This document shows positions 11,957 through 22,318 of a DNA stretch of 64,000 nucleotides, piece by piece. The translations under genes were made by a program, and so were the position numbers. The notes beneath the pieces were generated by a model. It saw nothing but the letters and a program-made list of their open reading frames with translations, was not told the origin of the DNA and made no database searches. Numbering within the stretch: position 1 is the first letter of the stretch; each line of letters begins with the position of its first letter. The DNA is from Rotaria socialis. Its lineage: Eukaryota; Rotifera; Eurotatoria; Philodinida; Philodinidae. The stretch spans positions 1 through 64,000 of the forward strand of contig CAJNYU010004154.1 of the NCBI GenBank assembly GCA_905331475.1, read 5' to 3'.

Positions 11957-12996
11957 CTATTGATAGTTTTTGGGAGATGATTTGATGTAGTCAATAAGTG
12001 TCATATGAACTCGAGATAATGTACTGGTTTTACTATGACTTGATATTGTATAATAATGATAATGATCAATGATCATTTTCGATAATAAATATCCGATGAA
12101 TAGTAACATTGGTTGTTTTTTATTTAAACAATCTGTAATGAATTTTTGTTCGAGCCATAAATGATAATCTTCCCAATTATTTTCTTGACTAAGAACATTC
12201 CAGAGATATTTTAATGCTCTAGATGAATAAAAGAACATTTCTGTCGAAAAACACTTAAATTTATCTACGTATAAAATTTTGGCTTTTGTATACGAAATAT
12301 TCGCCATGTGTCACGTAATCGAAAAATCGATGGATGATCAAATGTTGCTAAGATAATACGAATACTATGTATATCGTGATTTTTGATATATAAATGTTGA
12401 ACAACCTATCATAATTGATAATAAACATACTGTTAGCACAATCCCTGTGGGGTTTAAAATGTGAAACATTGCCTAGTCACTAGTCTCAGTCGAGAACTAA
12501 ATACTTTATATAGTTCCAATCAGATTTCACTGATACATGATCTTCGGGCGTGCCTTGAAGTTGTCTGTCACGATCAAGATTTAGATTTTTGATTTTTACA
12601 AATAAATTCAAAACATACCGAAAATAAATGTATTATAATAGATGCACGCATTTTATCTGTTCTTTGCCGTAAAATCTGTGTAGCAAATAGCGCTACTGTT
12701 CTATCATAAAACTCGAGCATTGTGGTTATATTTGGTGCTAAAACTTTCTATTTGAAGAAACGATCAAATGATTGAATTATTTATTAAATTCAACTTATAA
12801 CTTTTTCATTGGATAGAAATGCAAAATTAAATAATTCTACTGGTGTAATAAGTAATAGTAGACTTTGATTCATTAATGTTAGTTCATCGGCAATATCTAT
12901 GGCTTGATACATTCGAATATCGTGTATTCCAAATTTATTATCAGTTTTTAATGCGGATCGGGAAGGTCGAATTTGTTTTGATTTGATAGAATACAT
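11957..12996 (-). CDS. Small RasGEF-domain protein
   Basis: Four exons (12802-12996, 12619-12747, 12294-12405, 11957-12240) join to 239 codons plus stop. The protein is essentially one CDC25-type RasGEF catalytic domain, which exchanges GDP for GTP on Ras-like GTPases. Visible blocks: AIDIADELTLMNQSLLLLI with TPVELFN (the usual A-LT-ID--LF--I-P-E start), APNITTMLEFYDRTVALFAT, HSIRIILATFDHPSIFRLRDTW, then a divergent helix region with YLWNVLSQENNWEDYHLW. The 53-bp intron at 12241-12293 is needed to pass in-frame stops. No REM, SH3, PH or RA domain is found in this frame, and the preceding 700 bp shows no upstream exon, so it is either a minimal GEF or a degenerating duplicate. Intron 2 (12406-12618) is longer and carries a dispersed repeat. 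Catalytic competence is uncertain. Confidence 0.72.
12430..12600. repeat. Dispersed TIR-element end inside the RasGEF intron
   Basis: TGTTAGCACAATCCCTGT at 12431-12448, followed by TTTAAAATGTGAAAC, is a near copy of 23811-23860. The later CTGTCACGATC at 12566 echoes the CTCCGTCACGGTCTG motifs after that copy. It is a decayed member of the element family described at 23807-24825, and explains the larger size of this intron. Confidence 0.65.
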
Positions 12997-13687
12997 GAAT
13001 TTTTATCATTACAGAAAATTGAATATTCAATATTTATGTGAATCATTCATATCAACACAAAAAGAGAAAAAAATTGCATTTTCAGTAATGAGCGCTGAAA
13101 AAGAAAGTAATGCACTAAGGCTTTCATTTTTACAAACTGAAAAACACAAATTATTGACGTAGAATAAGATGTTTTTTGTTGTTCTTGGTTCGCGTAATTG
13201 CTATTTTTCTCGTCAAAAACACAAACAGACATTCAATGTCGTCTTTCGAATATACATCAGGAACCTCTCATTTGAAGTATCCCGGACACTCCCCCCCTGC
13301 ACCCCTTTCGGGTACCATTCACCCACACCCATTCCATCTTAAACTAAATCTATTTCTATCACTTATTTTCGAATTGATACCATACAATTGGGTGTCAACT
13401 TAGATTCGAATTTGAACTAGGCATTTCATGGATGAAATCGCTATGTGGGACATTTCCAGCTCCAAAACTCACGAGATCTACGCCCGCACCCCATTGAAGT
13501 CAGTTATCCCCAAGGCCTAAATATAGGAAGAATAAGCTTGAGTAAATCTATTTCTTTACTCCTTGGCTTAGTTCTAACAGCTTAGTTGTGAGCATGTGTC
13601 TAATAGTAAGAAATCGGATCCATTAAAAATTGTTCGAACGAGACCAAACTACGCATATGCTATCGGAATTCAAACATAGACCAACAA
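12997..13687. other. Intergenic with telomere-like CACCCACACCCA tract
   Basis: About 690 bp between the RasGEF start and the ADA stop. At 13278-13331 a C-rich tract ending CACCCACACCCA stands out from AT-rich flanks. No supported gene is present; the minus ORF at 13047-13232 has no family features. Confidence 0.5.
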
Positions 13688-15419
13688 CTAGGCATCTTTT
13701 ATCTTGTCGGCTAATTGGCGTGTCATTACTTGTTTGGGTAGATAGTTTGCGAGTAAACGATCTATCAGTTGATTCTTTTCGTTTTCAGGCAAGAACGAAG
13801 ATCGTGCTGCATTGAATACACATTGACTCAGTTGTGCAGGTGATAATTTAAGGTCGGTAAGTGCATGTTCATATTCGTGTTCGATGGTTATCTGTGATAC
13901 AGACGGATCATCGCATGATAAGGAAAAATTGATATGATCACGAGCAAAATGATGAATGGGATGCCAGACTTCTTTTTTTGATTTGGCATGCATATGAAGC
14001 GTTGTCTTTGTTTTGTGGCCATGGAGCATGAAGTGCTCTTCATATTTTTCAATATCTGTCGGCATGTACTTGCCGACGGCATTCGTGTGTAGAGATGATG
14101 TTAGACAACATTCAAGATGAATATCTCGACTGTGAACGATTTCATAGATAGCTGGATCGTCAACAATAGCATAGCCATGACCAATTCGTTCGGCATGACA
14201 CTGTTGAATTGCTTGAAGAACAGAGTCGGCCGAACCTGTCTCCCCAGCGTGAACGGTACGATGTATGCCAAGTTTGACAGCACGTTCGAAGGCGGCCGCA
14301 TGAGGAGAATACGAACAATTATGTTCGCTGCCAGCAAGATCGATACCGACTACGCCAGCCGATCGATATTTATTTGCTAGATCCACCACTTCCATCGACC
14401 TGAAACAAAAAAAAAGTACTTTAGATAATCTTCTGAAAATCCCATTCGTCCTTTTAAAGAAACATATCAGAGAAATTATATTCTAAGATCCTATTCGAAT
14501 ACATTTCATTTTAACTAATCGTATGCGATTTTACTAGGGAAATTTTCGTGTTTTCAAAAACATAGAATTCATATTAAAACTTGTGGTTCAGACTACGGGT
14601 GACAGATGGTGAGAGTGAGTCGTTACTATTATACCATTCGGGATGCGGACGAATGCAACAAAGTAGTGTTCGAATATCGACATGAAACTCCTTTATGCCG
14701 CGTTTAAATCCACGATTGATTGCTACGATCACCTTATGAAAAAAAAGAATATTGTGATATCTCTTTAAAAATGTAAAAAGACGCCAAACATACCTGTTCA
14801 GGCGTGAGAGTATTGCCCATTAAGACTTGCGGACTATAGCGTGCTTCTGTATAGAGTACACCTTGTATCGCTTGATCTTCGACAAATTCGTAGGCGACAC
14901 GTTCAAGAGCCTCCACATCACCAGCCACAATGTTTAGGAAGAATGGAAATTTTTCCAGAAATTCGGCCAGCGATTGACAAGTCGATTGCACGGAGACATA
15001 TCTATAATTAAACCAAAGATAAACGAGAATAGAGAGCGCATGATCTCAAAATCATCGGCAACTACGCATTACGGTATAAAATCTTCAATTGTTGCCTTCA
15101 TACCATTTGGAAGTGTAATGCCTAAAATTAAATCCGATACTATACCAAATTCATTCTTAGAAAGAGAATGCCTTTTTTTTCAGCCAATTCGAATAGAGTC
15201 GAATGCCGGAATGAACCATCGAGATGAATGTGAAGCTAGATGACAGAGACACAAAGTTAATAGTCAAGTAGATGCAAATCTATCATCTACTTCGACCAGT
15301 GCAGGCGCATGATGACTATGCGGATGTCGTTGATGGTGAGATGTATGATGATGATGTTCACAAGTGTCCGGATCGATCAACGTACCGGGGAAAGACTTTT
15401 CGTCGTTGTTATCACTCAT
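13688..15419 (-). CDS. ADA: Adenosine deaminase, with an apparent 1-nt frameshift
   Basis: Deaminates adenosine to inosine; zinc metallohydrolase. Exons: 15291-15419, 15073-15235, 14794-15001, 14635-14732, 13688-14399. Metal and catalytic motifs are intact: VELHIHLDGS, HRTVHAGETGSADSV (His and Glu), ERIGHGY and SLSCDDP (vertebrate NTDDP). VAYEFVEDQAIQGVLYTEARYSP, split over the ORF, and SSFLPENEK are typical of the classic ADA subfamily rather than secreted ADGF. The start at 15419 follows an acceptor-like TTGTAG and gives a His-rich lead (residues 22-37) that is unusual for the family. In exon 2 the frame from HLDGS runs into a stop, whereas the next family block (SKNEFGIVSDLILGIT) is in another frame. 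One missing base near 15166-15172 explains this. All splice phases fit if that base is present. It could be a sequencing error or a real inactivating deletion. Confidence 0.88.
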
Positions 15420-18319
15420 TCTACAATAGAACAAAGTAAAAGGATATGTTTAGAGTGAATTTTCAAAGGCAAAAAAATAATGCGATTTATTATGTTTTTG
15501 TTTGAAATTTAGTCGTATTCGAATCAAGTAATATATCGCTCGTTTTACGATGATTCGCTCTTTTTTGCGTTCTTATTACTTACTTCCTAGTTACGTGCGA
15601 TAAGATAAGGAGAGAAATAATGGAGCAAAGAAAAGATTCGTAAAAAAATGAAAAAGAAAACTAAAAGAACGAAAAAGTTGGTACTTGGAAGCACGATGCT
15701 TCCATCCCTAAGTATATTTTCTCTCGACTGATTATCTCCATCAAACAGAGAGAACAAGCGTGAGAGAGAAATCAAAGCGCAGAGGCATATGCGATAAGTA
15801 ACGTGTCGAAATGTTATAACTTTGCGATCATGTGATGAAACGTCGCACTTACCACAATACTGTCAGAACAACTAGGAGAATAGAACGATGATCAGTACGG
15901 ATGACTAATTATTCTATAAAGTAATTACATTAATTGTAACCGATATTTGAAATTATGTATGATTTTTTGTTTTCTGTGACTTAGGAAAAGTATCGATTCC
16001 CCGTTGTCTTTCGAGAGCATCGGCACAGATAAAATTCTTTACTTGTTCTCATTTTTATTCTATTATATTACTAAATAAATAAATGTGATGTTTGCACTCA
16101 AAGACGAAACTGTTATCAGCTCAACAATAGAATATAGAGCGAAAAAATGGCAAGATAAAACAGCTGTAATTATCTTAGAAAGCGTATTCTGAAGTTAAAA
16201 GAGTTAGATTCGATTAAGTTTCTGTAACGATTCTCAAAAATCGCGTGCATTGACTAGAAAGTAGTATTTTATCAGCTCCATATTTCTTTAGCTCAGGATA
16301 ATCGTGATCGCTTGTTGAAAGCGTCCCATCTTAACATTTAAACATATCATATAATGTTATTTGTGTCGTAATATAGAAAAAGAGGAACATGAAGATCAAT
16401 GGTAACACCATCTCATGCAACATGATTGAGGCAAGTAAAGACCACTGTCGCAACTTTTGTAAATGATATTTTAGTAATTTGTTATTTCGAGTGGAGATTG
16501 CTCCTCCCTTTTTAATATCATATAAGGTATATGAAGCCGTCTATTGTATTATTATATGCATTTCGCCGAGAAGTAAAGATGACGCTTACTACAACGCCTT
16601 CACGATAGTCCTGTTCAGTTTAAAAGTAACGTACCAGAGTGTCTGTACTTGTAAAGAGCATGGGTGTACGTCGGTAGGTACAAGTAAGAATGGTGAAAGA
16701 CGTAATATAGAATCATAATTTGACGAGTGTCAATACAGCTAAATGTAGATAAATAAATGATTTATACATTGTTGATATATTCTATATAAACACTAGAGAA
16801 AAAATATGGTATAAATAAAAATGGAGGAAGAAAATGATAAGACTCGTAGATAATGTTTATATAATTGGATGTAAACTGTTTTGAAAAGCGATGAATTAAT
16901 TTTTCAAAAAAATTCCAATTGCAAAATCTTTCAAGTGGAGAAAATAACGATAATCATATTTATTTTTGATCAGTCTGGACAAGAAAGTTACTTTATTATA
17001 AAATATTTCCTTTTTTAAATGTATTATCAATAAATAAGGGTGATGGTGTGGGTGTGTGCGAGCTTTCGTTAACCTATGTCTGAAGACCTTTCGGATCTGC
17101 AAGCAGTTAGCTATGCAAACAGCCGCACTCTAATAAAGCCACCTTGAATTGTTCTGCTAAGTTGATTTCTAAGAAGTGTACAATAATACCACAACTATAC
17201 ATAGTATAAATCACGTCATTGGATTTAAGTTTTTCGTTTACAAATCGTGGAGTTCGATCGATGTTGCATTCGTTATTCGTAATGAGCTCTTATTTTACAA
17301 AATCAAATAGATATAGGATTGGATTTGAATGTCTCACAGAAAGTGACTACTAAGTACATGTCCTTAATACGTGTGGATCGTATTAATGGATTTCTCTTCT
17401 TCAGTTTTATTTGTTTTTCGTTTTGTTTCGTAATCAAGACGATAAGTATCATGTCTAAATAAGTGAAAAATGTGATCATAAGAAAAAAATTGTAAGACAA
17501 GATTTTAATTCTTTGCCAATATTCTTTATCATATGTGATTTTTTAAAGTTACTACATATGAAGCGACTTGGTTTCTGAAATTTATTGCATATAAAATCTT
17601 TTAAATAAATGAAGGCATAGCTATGATTTTATTTATATAAAGAGACCAACATTTCACGGAATAAGTATTCAGTGTTACATACTTTTTGCCCATCTATATG
17701 CAACTAATTGTTTTTCTTCAATGATACTTGATTATTTAATTTTGAAATAGGTCGATTGCTGAAAAGCAAAGGTTGAAATTATTAGTTTGAATTTATGTTT
17801 TGGTTAAGAGATAATGCGGTCTCATTCTTAATTGAATTATGTTAGATTTATACTTGATGAGCCACAATATTCTGAGCACGGCTATTATTATAAAAGACCA
17901 AAAATTGAACCAAAATTTCTACGCATGCTTTTTTCTTCTTTTTACCGTATAAACTATTTATATGAGATAATGAAATTCTGCTATGAATCAAGATTTGATT
18001 TATTTACTACATGTTGCAGTGTAAATTTAATTGTGTATTATATCGAGTTTAGAGCCATTTATCAATAATAGAAACTAAAAGGAAGACTCCATTCTTGCTG
18101 AACTGCGCAGCTAAAAATGAATGGAAACAAAATTTTCAGAGGCATCAATTTTCCAGTCAGGATTCGATTTCAATACATTTCTACTCTTTATTCGGACTCA
18201 ACCATCCTCGAAGAATCTAGATGGAGCGCAAGTTATATGTTCTGAGGCGATGATTATTGAATTGTTTTATCATTTTAATGTTAGCAAGCGAGACTGAATA
18301 TGAAATCAGCTTAAAAGTA
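15420..18319. other. Intergenic 2.9 kb
   Basis: Upstream of ADA and downstream of the sulfotransferase. A G-rich telomere-like tract (GGTGTGGGTGTGTG) lies at 17045-17058. No exon chain or known family was found in either strand; the ORFs present are short and low-complexity. The first 420 bp probably contain the ADA 5' UTR and promoter. Confidence 0.5.
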
Positions 18320-19153
18320 TCACATATACTTTGCCCAAAGTGTCTTCATCAACGGAAACTGTTCAACCTTCATATCGATAAGTTTGGATTGTTCTTCATT
18401 AAAATAATTGCGCCAGTCACCAATCTCACCTTTTCGGATAAATTTGGGCATATCTTTGGATCGCTCAATGCTCCAACGCTGAAGATCTGTTTGCATTGCT
18501 TGCAGTGAAGAGTACTGAAGTACTTTTTCCAAAATATTATCATCGATTTTAATTTCGAGAAATAAAGCTAGTCGTTTGACGATTTCTTTAGTGTCACATA
18601 TAAGTTGTTCGTACGTACAGAAAAAGACATTTCGATCATTGAGTCGGGACTGCCATGAAACAAAGTGATCAAAAAAATCACCATAACCAACTTCTCCATT
18701 GATAAAGCGTCGAAAAAAATCATCAAATGTACCATGTGCATAATCATAGAACGCAAAGCCACGTGTATGATGATAATAGGAAACACAACAATCTTTTGGG
18801 TTCCGTGCTACTACGATGTATTTTGCTTGGTCATTCCAATTCAATAAATGCAGCGGTAAGTGTGTTTTCAACGCGACATGATTCTCACAATACGTGCTAC
18901 CATTCTTTTCTAGCCATGGTATTTCGTCACTAATCTTTAAATGCGATGGAAGTGGTTCCCCGTTGTGCTGTAGTAAATAAACAATATTTTGCATCCATGT
19001 TGTTCCACACTTCGGATAGGTACCAATAAAAACTGTATTCGCTTTGGGATGGAATTCCAAAGCAGAATCAAAGTTATCAGGTGAAAACGTCAGTGGCATC
19101 ATATATCCATGGCAGATGAGGTGCTTCGGTCCCCTTATATCCATTGAGACCAT
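18320..19153 (-). CDS. Cytosolic sulfotransferase (SULT family), intronless
   Basis: Transfers sulfate from PAPS to hydroxyl or amine groups of small molecules. A single uninterrupted frame of 277 codons, close to the 285-300 of animal SULTs. The 5'-phosphosulfate-binding loop TYPKCGTTWMQNIVYLL is at about residue 45. ALKTHLPLHLL carries the catalytic His region. YIVVARNPKDCCVSYYHH binds the 3'-phosphate, and FIRKGEIGDWRNYF near the C-terminus is the family signature. All key residues look intact. The start at 19153 precedes a normal N-terminal stretch. Every other intact gene in this window has introns, so a retrocopy or transferred gene is possible. Substrate cannot be told from sequence alone. 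Confidence 0.93.
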   Translation of the reverse strand: MVSMDIRGPKHLICHGYMMPLTFSPDNFDSALEFHPKANTVFIGTYPKCGTTWMQNIVYLLQHNGEPLPSHLKISDEIPWLEKNGSTYCENHVALKTHLPLHLLNWNDQAKYIVVARNPKDCCVSYYHHTRGFAFYDYAHGTFDDFFRRFINGEVGYGDFFDHFVSWQSRLNDRNVFFCTYEQLICDTKEIVKRLALFLEIKIDDNILEKVLQYSSLQAMQTDLQRWSIERSKDMPKFIRKGEIGDWRNYFNEEQSKLIDMKVEQFPLMKTLWAKYM

Positions 19154-21165
19154 GGTTTCACAGCAGCTTATGTTTCAAGCAAATATGCACAAGAAAGAAA
19201 AACACAAAATTGTCTTATCAGAACATAAAATGCTGGTCTACACCTTGTAAATTATCTCAAAACTCAATGATAATGATTCAATGATAACTAAAATGAATAA
19301 AACGAAGCTGTTGCGTGAAGGTGTGGGGTATAGGTGCGAATTTTATTCCTCAAACTTACTAGAAGTTTTAATTTTGTTTCACTATCAATATGAATTTCCA
19401 TCGGCTAGAAAAGCAAATCAGATATTTTATCATAAATAGAGTAGCTGTCTAATTCGAGTTCGAATATAAATGGAGAAAAGAAAAAGTTAAACTAAAACTA
19501 AATCTATTCCTAGATGTATTTTTAGTTTAACTTTCCGTTATATACGACATACAAATACATATATACGCTTCACCCGCCCTCACATTAGAGACATGGACTG
19601 TATCTATATAGCATCAGTTTACAATTTAACCAAACGGAACAATAACAATTTGAGCTTTATATATTAATAAAATTGTGAAGAAAGAAAAAGTAGAACATTA
19701 AAAAATAGAGCAGATCCATCAAATTGGTTAATTTCTTATTCATATAGGACGGTTGTTGAACGCATTGAACAAGAACATCAATTGTTTATTGTTGTCGTTG
19801 ATCATCTTCGCTAATTACTAAAAGAAAAAAATATCTCAAGTCAGCTTGTACGCACTGGTATACGTGATATCCGAAGTGACTTACGCAAGCTGTTGTGCAC
19901 TGGCTGTTTCAGATCGTGCAATACAGTCAGTATACAGGACTTTACGACGTATAAACAGTTGCATTCGTCAACGTTACAGCAAAAATACCGATATCTGTAT
20001 CCATTGGCCTCGGAATGCAATATCATCCAAATCATCGAATATTTCTCGTCGGAAATGTGAATAAACTTGTGAAATAAAAAAAGATTGTGGTTAATTTAAA
20101 AATAATAACAAAATATTCAAATTTCTTCTCCAATAAAGTCTTCTATTGCTTCTGATATAGCAGGCATTTTATGTTTTAAATTCTTATTAGTGTCATTATA
20201 GCTAGCGTAATCTTTATCATAAATAGTCAAACTCGAAAACGGAGCTGAATCAGCCCATATGACTGGTACAGACAGCTTCAACACACTCACAAACATACGA
20301 AACCGTGATCTGGACTCGAACATGAGACTTTGTAAGAGTTAACAAATTTTCACACGTGTAACCCTTTCAATCCCGATCACATCTAGTAGATATGATGCTC
20401 TATCCTCTTCTTAGACGACCAATATCGTATGATATATTTCAAGAAAAACAAGAAGACCTAAATGATGTCATAATTGCGCTCACCTATGTTTCAGCTGATT
20501 GTGACGACATAATGAAAGAGAGAAATATTCAATTCGTCTTCTTCATGTTAGCGAAGAACGCAAGAAAATGTTGGGATTGGAAGCGTTAAAAGATAAAAAC
20601 ATGATTAAACAAATAAGAGAGAAGGAAGAAGAATACCAAACACGAATTGATTTTTGATTAAAAAAAAACATACACTTACCGTAGAATATGTCGGTGATGG
20701 TGGATATTGGTGTTCCGGAAAATCTAAATAATATACAAAACTAAAAACAAATAAAATGAAAACAAACTTACATCGTGGCGCCGATGTTGATCGACCACGT
20801 CTTCCCTATAAAAGAAATCAAAAATTGGGTTATTACTCTAATATGTCATCTATTTCAAACATACGAAGTACAACGTAGGATTATTAATATTCATTTCCAA
20901 AGAAAGCCAATAAATTTAAGTAAAGTTATGTTGTTCAAAGTACGAAAAATAACGTTTTTCTGACAATTACAACACATGGATAGATTAGATAAGTGATCGC
21001 TTTCAACTATTATTTACTGTTTCCTTTCTATCATTCTTCTATATCTTATTTTCGTCAAATCAGACAATGATAGACTATGTCTATATCGTACGTATGTCAT
21101 TTTACTAGACGACAAGGAATTTGTTCGTTCTATTAATTACTAACGCGAATAATACTATTATTCTA
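19154..21165. other. Intergenic with possible decayed exons
   Basis: No complete gene found. On the minus strand, 20117-20323 is a 68-codon ORF with an acidic end (SEAIEDFIGEEI). Short GT/AG-bounded pieces near 20690-20820 (reading GRRGRSTSAPR and FPEHQYPPSPTYST) look exon-like but I could not link them. On the plus strand, 19840-20060 also encodes an unassigned fragment. These may be remnants of a dead gene. Confidence 0.35.
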
Positions 21166-21765
21166 GTTTCGGGCGTTATAAAGAATCTCAAACACGTGTT
21201 CTGGTTGCGACAAATTTCTTCGTACTTGGCATAGATATTGAATGTGCTAGTATTGTATTTAATGTTGATATGCCAGAATATCTTTATCGAGTATGTTCGA
21301 AACAAAATTTGTTTTTTTATTTATTAAAAAAAGATTTGACTTTGGATTGCTCGTGCTGGCCGACTTGGTAAAAAAAGATTAGCAATAACATATGTTGCAA
21401 ATGAGAGTGATGCAGCATTCCGGTCGAAGAAAACGATCAGTAAACGGTCGTATACGATACAAATACGGTCGTATGTTCTATAGAATACGATAATATTACG
21501 CCGGCTTTAGGAGGTTTTACGGCTGATATACGGTGTCCGTTTATGGCCGTAATACTGCCCCTGTTAAAACGCCTTAATTCGGCTTAAAACGGCCGTTTTA
21601 CGACGGAATACGATGCAAAAACGACCGTTTACGGTAATGTTACGCCGGTTTACGGTGGTCCGCTTTGATCGACGTGGGCAATTCCGAACGAAATCCAAAG
21701 TCGTTTTGCAGTAGAAATTACTGAAATGCCCGACGAAATCAATGCAGACACATATAGTAAATATT
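21166..21765 (+). pseudogene. DDX39/UAP56-type RNA helicase remnant
   Basis: The 3' part of a DEAD-box helicase of the UAP56/DDX39 type, which normally acts in mRNA splicing and export. The plus-strand translation shows TRVLVATNFF, then VLGIDIECASIVFNVDMPEY (family: GRGMDIERVNI..NYDMPE), then ARAGRLGKKRLAITYVANES. After an insertion it continues as IQSRFAVEITEMPDEI (family DVQDRFEVNISELPDEI). Damage: the GRG arginine of motif V is gone, the expected intron acceptor near 21350 is not AG, and a 255-bp foldback element splits the reading frame at 21423-21677. No upstream helicase motifs were found. It is a broken partial copy. Confidence 0.82.
21423..21677. mobile_element. MULE-like foldback MITE inserted in the helicase remnant
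   Basis: A 255-bp block rich in ACGG/CCGT words in AT-rich surroundings. Its ends GTCGAAG... and ...TTGATCGACGTGG are imperfect inverted repeats, related to the CCCAGGTCGA ends of the 47812-48061 element. It is flanked by GCATTCCG (21415-21422) and GCAATTCCG (21678-21686). Removing the element and one flank copy restores an uninterrupted helicase frame, so the flanks are an 8-9 bp target duplication, a size typical of Mutator-like elements. No transposase is present. Confidence 0.75.
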
Positions 21766-21769
21766 CTTT

Positions 21770-22318
21770 TTTATTGATTTATATTTTAAGAATTCTTTCT
21801 CTTTTTTTCTAGTCAAAAATCGTTGATTTGCAGGTGTTACTGACTCAAATCAAATGTATAAACTTCTTTTTTTTTTAATCTCATCTCGGTTATTATCATT
21901 ATCACTTTTCGTTCTTTTTTCTTTATGTTGCTAACAAACTTGTGTGTAGGTGCATTGGAGAATATGAATGTATGACTCTAATCGTTCAAGCATTATCTTT
22001 TTTTTTTCTTGCGCTTTTTCTTTGATGGTTACAACTAAGAACAACAATAAAATATTCTTAGAAACGTACACGAAAATTTCACAAAAGTCATAAAGTTTCA
22101 GAAGAATCTGCACGGAATTTCTGAAAACTCTTTCGTATAGAGCACATCTTGCGTATATGTCGCAGGGGAAATTAAAATTCAGGACAATTTAAAATTCCCC
22201 TAGGGGAAATTAAAATTTTAATCTCACCTAGGGTAAATTAAAATTTTTTGTATTTTTTATATAATTTTCGATTTTTCTGAAATAGGTAAAAATGTAGAGT
22301 TTGTGTAATGGTGTGGGT
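21770..22318. other. Intergenic, AT-rich with short inverted motifs
   Basis: At 22165-22245 the word GGAAATTAAAATT recurs around a TTCCCCTAGGGGAA palindrome, probably another small foldback remnant. No gene is seen. Confidence 0.45.
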
